A stretch of DNA of 64,000 nt, taken from positions 2,100,501 to 2,164,500 of the forward strand of contig CM074760.1 in the NCBI GenBank assembly GCA_037355855.1, in the 5' to 3' direction. The notes under the pieces were generated by a model that was not told the origin of the DNA, made no database searches, and saw nothing but the letters and a program-made list of their open reading frames with translations. The position numbers were made by a program, and so were the translations under genes. This document shows, piece after piece, positions 60,133 to 64,000 of the stretch (positions are counted from its first letter, which is position 1; each line of letters starts with the position of its first letter). The DNA comes from Pseudo-nitzschia pungens (lineage: Eukaryota; Bacillariophyta; Bacillariophyceae; Bacillariales; Bacillariaceae).

Positions 60133-61395
60133 ATGAACGCCCAGTTTCAGAGTTTGTTCGAAAACGTCTGCCGATGTTTCGGCCACACTCCCACTACGCG
60201 GGGAGGAGGAACAGCGGGTCAGCCAATGGACGCCACAGAGAGCATGGACGACAACGAGCGGAAACTAACGCAGGTCAATTCACAGGTTTCCTCCCACGAC
60301 GGAAAGAGGCGAACGAATCAATTGAAGCTCAACGACCAACAATACGACGAACTATTCGAACAGACCCAAAACGCCAACAGCCGCAACAAGTCTCCGAATA
60401 AGCAACAAACAGCGGGCAGCACACACAGCCGCTCTTCGTACGGACAACCTCCCAGACCGGAGGGCTATGGAACCTCGTCGAAGACGCAAAGCTCCAAGAT
60501 TGACAACGAAACGGCGCAAGCCCTTGCTCAGGCCAAATTGGCTGCCAATCCCCCGAGGTATCGCGTCAAGAGAAAACGATCTTCGCAAACCCGGGAAGAA
60601 ATCTTCCGCAACAAGAACGGAATCAAATCGAGCAATGCCGGAAAATCGGGATCGTCTCACAACAACTCGGAGAGCAACTACAAAAGCAGCAGCAAGGGCC
60701 CCCAAACCGATTTTGCTCGGCTGCTCAATCCCTCTCTGGCCCTTTGTTTTGCGACCCCTATCCGGGGGACCGAAGAAGAGCAGGAGGAGCAAGACCTCCG
60801 AAGCGTGGATTGTTCCGATACCGCAACCCTCAACACCAATGGCGAGGACACGATTACCTCTACACTGTACTTTGATTCCAAATACGCCCACATCCAGGAA
60901 TCAACACCGCCGATGAAACTCTTTCACGAATTCAAAATCGGACAGGCAAAGGACGAGATTCGAACCATCATGGCCACCGATTCCCATTCGAGTGTGCGGA
61001 TGATGAACATTTTGCAGCGACAACAGCAATTCCACCCCCCGCAACAATCGCAGCAATCCTCACAGCGGGAACACCGGCACGCGGAAACCGTCGTGGAAGA
61101 GGGAGAAGGCGAGCCGAGCAGCAACTACGAAAAGGAAAAGAAACAGCGACGACAGCACGGTTGGTCCAAGGGAAACCGAGCAAGCCGAAGCAGTCACCAA
61201 CCCGCTGCGGACCCGGCGGCCGTAGCGACTCCCAATCGAAGGACTAAAGAGACGATAACGATAAGCAGTGACCTCCACTCTGCCGGTGGCCATCGAGACG
61301 AGGAAATGGAAGACGCGGTTCCCGATGTCAAACCGCTTTCCAGTTCGACGGATTCCTCGCGGTTCTCGACCGCTGCGGCGACGAGGCACCAATAG
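60133..61395 (+). CDS. Unrecognised disordered protein with Cys-containing N-terminus
   Basis: 420 aa from ATG 60133 (MNAQFQSLFENVCRCFG); the longer frame has no earlier ATG. The N-terminus is a short amphipathic helix ending in VCRC, which could be lipidated or membrane-associated. Most of the chain is polar and disordered (Ser/Gln/Asn/Lys). Ordered-looking islands are NPPRYRVKRKRSSQTREEIFR (~144-164), TDFARLLNPSLALCFATP (~192-209), and TSTLYFDSKYAHI through PPMKLFHEFKIGQAKDEIRTIM (~242-280). The C-terminus is Ser/Thr-rich and acidic (EEMEDAVPDV). The islands with hydrophobic spacing argue for real coding sequence. No domain is recognised and no role can be proposed. Confidence 0.6.
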   Translation: MNAQFQSLFENVCRCFGHTPTTRGGGTAGQPMDATESMDDNERKLTQVNSQVSSHDGKRRTNQLKLNDQQYDELFEQTQNANSRNKSPNKQQTAGSTHSRSSYGQPPRPEGYGTSSKTQSSKIDNETAQALAQAKLAANPPRYRVKRKRSSQTREEIFRNKNGIKSSNAGKSGSSHNNSESNYKSSSKGPQTDFARLLNPSLALCFATPIRGTEEEQEEQDLRSVDCSDTATLNTNGEDTITSTLYFDSKYAHIQESTPPMKLFHEFKIGQAKDEIRTIMATDSHSSVRMMNILQRQQQFHPPQQSQQSSQREHRHAETVVEEGEGEPSSNYEKEKKQRRQHGWSKGNRASRSSHQPAADPAAVATPNRRTKETITISSDLHSAGGHRDEEMEDAVPDVKPLSSSTDSSRFSTAAATRHQ

Positions 61396-62494
61396 GTTTG
61401 GCCTGAGTCGAGACCAGGCGTTTGGTTGGCTTTTGGACAGTGATCGACCCGAAACACGTGGTTTCGTATTGTGTGAGAGAAGTAGATGGAAAAAGGGCTG
61501 GGGAGGGAGAGTTTCGTTGGAACGGTGCGTTGCGCCAAACGGTAACAAATCGCACAGCGAAACACTGCCGCAGTGTGTGAGTCACCAACCGGCAAGCCAT
61601 ACCTGTGGAACGGACGGATCGTACAACACTCAACGTTGTCACGGTTCTGGTTCTGTGTTGCGGTTGTAATTGCAGCGTGGCAGCAGCACACGGTTGCGGT
61701 GGATGTCTCGTTGTACGGTGTGGTTCCGCCACCGGTCGGGGGAGTTGGAAAGAGAGAGAAAGAGAAGGAAGCAGCAACCATGACAATTTTCAGTTTTGTA
61801 GAGTACGGCTACGTGGTGCAAGTTGTTGGGATGTGAAACGACAATCCTTGCGAACCTAACACGCACGAACCGATGGGCAGGCAGACGAGCAGGCAAGCGC
61901 TTGGTACGTACACAATCCGATTCCGATCTCCAACAAGTAGTGGGGCAAGGAGCGGAGATTCGATGCGATCGCGGTGAATTCAGACCGCGCCGGTCTTTTG
62001 TCCGATTCGGGAAATACAAGGTGCTTTCTTTCATTTGCGGAATGACATGAAAGCTCCCCGGTACGAGCACATGCGACTTTTTGCTCTGGAATAGGATATC
62101 GCGAGTATGAAATTATAATAATAACTGTACACTAGGCAAAAGAACTGTATGCATCAATTTATTTTAAAGAATATGTTACTAGTAGTACTGTTTAGCAATA
62201 CCAGCCAATAGCTCTAGCTTGGTATACCTAGCCACAACGTTGCATAAACGAACTGTCAACGAACTCTGAAACTTAAGTTCTTGATGACACAGATCGGTTG
62301 TGAAGTACGCCTGTTATTTTCCTGCCTGCCCGGCAACCACCAACCGAACATTATTTTTTGTATTCAGGGTGTCGAAACAGTTCTACCAATCCATCGAATG
62401 CCATGGCATTCAAATCGTAGAAGCAATGAACGTATAACTACGTACGCACTGCGATCTCCTCCTTCGATACCTGGGTGGTCGTGGTGGTAGGGCT
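61396..62494. other. Intergenic, no supported gene
   Basis: Antisense frames at 61194-61786 and plus frames at 61573-61859 have no recognisable features. Contains an ACTAGTAGTACTG word at ~62169-62181. The right end borders the putative LTR. Confidence 0.35.
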
Positions 62495-62945
62495 TGAAGA
62501 TTTTGTTGAATGTAGAGCGACCTAGAAAATTTTTCTCATGACATATAAGTACGTGTAATAGTAGTGTCTTGTTGCAGCAATAGAGGAGCTTCAGCACCTT
62601 CTGCTGAGTATAGCATCAAATATCATATTTCTGGCCATGTCTGACAAATGAAGAATGATGTGATTTTTTTTTCGTGATCCGACATCCGTGGATGGAAAAC
62701 AACGAACAGTAAGTAAGGCTCTAACTCTTGTAAATTTCACGTAAACAAGCCTACAATCGGTGTAACATAAAACTCAATGTACTAATTGTATTAAAATAAA
62801 AAGTGAATGAATGGCTCACATGCCATTTTGATCATAATTGTCCATAAATTTCCTCGATTGTGATGCTTCTTCATAAACGTCATTTCTTGTTGTTCTGATT
62901 TCTCAACGTTCATTTTCACCTTATCCTTAATATTTTTCCAACACA
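62495..62945 (-). repeat. Putative 3' LTR of the copia element
   Basis: Reading the minus strand, the pol stop codon is followed by a purine-rich ACAGGAG, then TGTGTTGGAA, matching the usual TGTTGGA start of copia LTRs. A plausible end is AATCTTCA at 62495. The other LTR lies outside the window, so the boundaries, especially the far one, are inferred. Confidence 0.35.
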
Positions 62946-62956
62946 CTCCTGTGGAT

Positions 62957-64000
62957 TTAACTCTGATCGTCAGTTCTTACGTTTAATCCAAACTTATCGA
63001 TTGCCTGTTGATATTCTTGTTTGTATTGCTTGATATCTTCATCCCTTACACCCAGAATGAGGTTCCGGAACTTCCGGAACAACCCTCCCTGTAGAGGCTT
63101 GGTGAAGTAATCTGCGATCATCTCCTTGGTGGGGCAATATTGTACCTTGATCTCTTTCCGGTTGATTTTGTCAGTGATAAAGAAATATCGGATGTTAATA
63201 TGTTTGGATCCTTTACCACATGACATCCTGCCATTCTTCTCGAGCAATATTGCTGCCTCGTTATCCTGATATAAAATGTCTTCTTCGCTGTTCCCTCCTT
63301 GGGCTATACGGAAGTACCGAAACCATATGTGTTTTGGTAGCTTTTCACCAACCGACACGATCTCTGTCTCAGTTGAGCTCACTGTATTCAGTTTGGTCTT
63401 CGTGGAGGATGCATATAATGTTCCTCTCCCTCCGGTTGCCATAACTCCTACGTGCCCGCGCATGTCCCCATGTACCGCATGAGCACCATCAATGTATAGG
63501 GAGATCTCTTTCCCGTTGTATCGCAGAATTAATGGCATATGTCTTGTCTCCTGCAAATATTTCATCAAATGTCCCAGCTTCTTGTAATCATGTTCATCCG
63601 GTTCGCGCACCCGTGTACACAGGAAAGCCACCGCTGTTTGCAAATCGGGTCGAGCTCTCTTCCCTAAATATAGCGCTCTCGCTGTCATGGTATGGAAGTA
63701 ATCCCTTGCATCAGCGTCTAATTTCTTGGTATCATCAGTTCCATCCGATGTGTGGAATAAATAATCGGGGGCTGCTGTCATCCTTGTTCCGATCATATCG
63801 ACGGCGAGGTCATTGATGATCTTCTGCACGTAATCATACATTGTTATCTTCACCTCCTTTGGTGTTGTGAAGTCAATTGTCATTCCCAGGTACTCGTGGA
63901 TCTTTCCACGGGTGACTGTCATTGGATCTGTTTTTCCATAGATTCCCCGGAGTCTTTCAATCATTCCGGTTACTTCCTTTGGATTGACGTGGCTTATCTT
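62957..64000 (-). CDS. Ty1/copia-type Pol polyprotein, C-terminal part (RT end and RNase H), cut by window edge
   Basis: The open frame continues past the right edge of the window (it reads KISHVNPKEV before the first internal Met), so only the C-terminal ~347 residues are seen. EYLGMTIDF with YDYVQKIINDL is the end of the copia reverse transcriptase. GKRARPDLQTAVAFL leads into RNase H, with catalytic candidates in LYIDGAHAVHGDM, the STETEIVS glutamate and QDNEAAILL. The typical copia close HINIRYFFITDKI, QYCPTKEMIADYFTKPLQG is intact. No stop or frameshift interrupts this part, so the copy may be young. In a diatom this would belong to the copia lineages that are abundant there (CoDi type), an inference not testable from this fragment. 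Confidence 0.92.
   Translation of the reverse strand, partial: KISHVNPKEVTGMIERLRGIYGKTDPMTVTRGKIHEYLGMTIDFTTPKEVKITMYDYVQKIINDLAVDMIGTRMTAAPDYLFHTSDGTDDTKKLDADARDYFHTMTARALYLGKRARPDLQTAVAFLCTRVREPDEHDYKKLGHLMKYLQETRHMPLILRYNGKEISLYIDGAHAVHGDMRGHVGVMATGGRGTLYASSTKTKLNTVSSTETEIVSVGEKLPKHIWFRYFRIAQGGNSEEDILYQDNEAAILLEKNGRMSCGKGSKHINIRYFFITDKINRKEIKVQYCPTKEMIADYFTKPLQGGLFRKFRNLILGVRDEDIKQYKQEYQQAIDKFGLNVRTDDQS

Noticed and set aside
1..64000. tRNA, rRNA or CRISPR features
   Set aside because: No cloverleaf with a convincing GGTTCRANYCC box, no rRNA segments and no regularly spaced direct repeats with unique spacers were recognised by eye; a covariance-model scan would be needed to exclude a tRNA.

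Overview
The window looks like nuclear DNA of a diatom, most likely a pennate one. Genes are dense, on both strands, and interrupted by short GT-AG introns (about 110-560 bp). Several products carry secretory or plastid-type presequences, one with a Phe-containing motif just after a signal peptide as in stramenopile plastid import. A Ty1/copia-type retroelement and a membrane hybrid histidine kinase are also present. No species can be named from sequence alone. Every protein start given here is an ATG; several longer open frames begin only at TTG or GTG and were trimmed.

Layout. 0-10 kb: eIF3 subunit c, a membrane-anchored cyclophilin-like protein, and an unrecognised single-pass protein with a PH-like C-terminal region. 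10-20 kb: a small protein with four YWxW motifs, a 2.55-kb foldback element with TA target duplication and tandem-repeat arms (12258-14807), a protein whose likely secretory presequence lies one base out of frame, and two small unknown proteins. 20-30 kb: an ADAT3/TAD3-type tRNA deaminase subunit with two Tudor-like modules inserted and every predicted zinc ligand replaced, a two-exon DUF1365 protein, a plastid-type AlgH/UPF0301 protein, and a 101-bp MITE-like inverted repeat. 30-45 kb: a Glu-rich repeat protein with a C-terminal membrane anchor, an HBS1-type ribosome-rescue GTPase with three apparent single-base insertions in its last exon, a nuclear coiled-coil protein, a CIA30-domain protein, a DUF2854 plastid membrane protein, and a presequence-bearing double-SAP protein. 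45-64 kb: the hybrid histidine kinase, a four-exon protein kinase with a 20-nt microexon, a tandem pair of related four-TM proteins, a disordered unknown protein, and the 3' part of a copia element running off the right edge.

There is no operon and no obvious functional cluster. Three genes relate to translation or tRNA (eIF3c, HBS1, TAD3) and three to plastid or organelle function (AlgH, DUF2854, CIA30), but they are scattered. Intergenic DNA is full of short self-complementary words built from TACGGTA/TACCGTA, GTAAGRTTACCGTA and TACCGGTA, densest at about 50.15-50.23 kb. The strongest candidates for something new are the zinc-less Tudor-containing TAD3, the foldback element, the YWxW-repeat protein and the secretory SAP protein.
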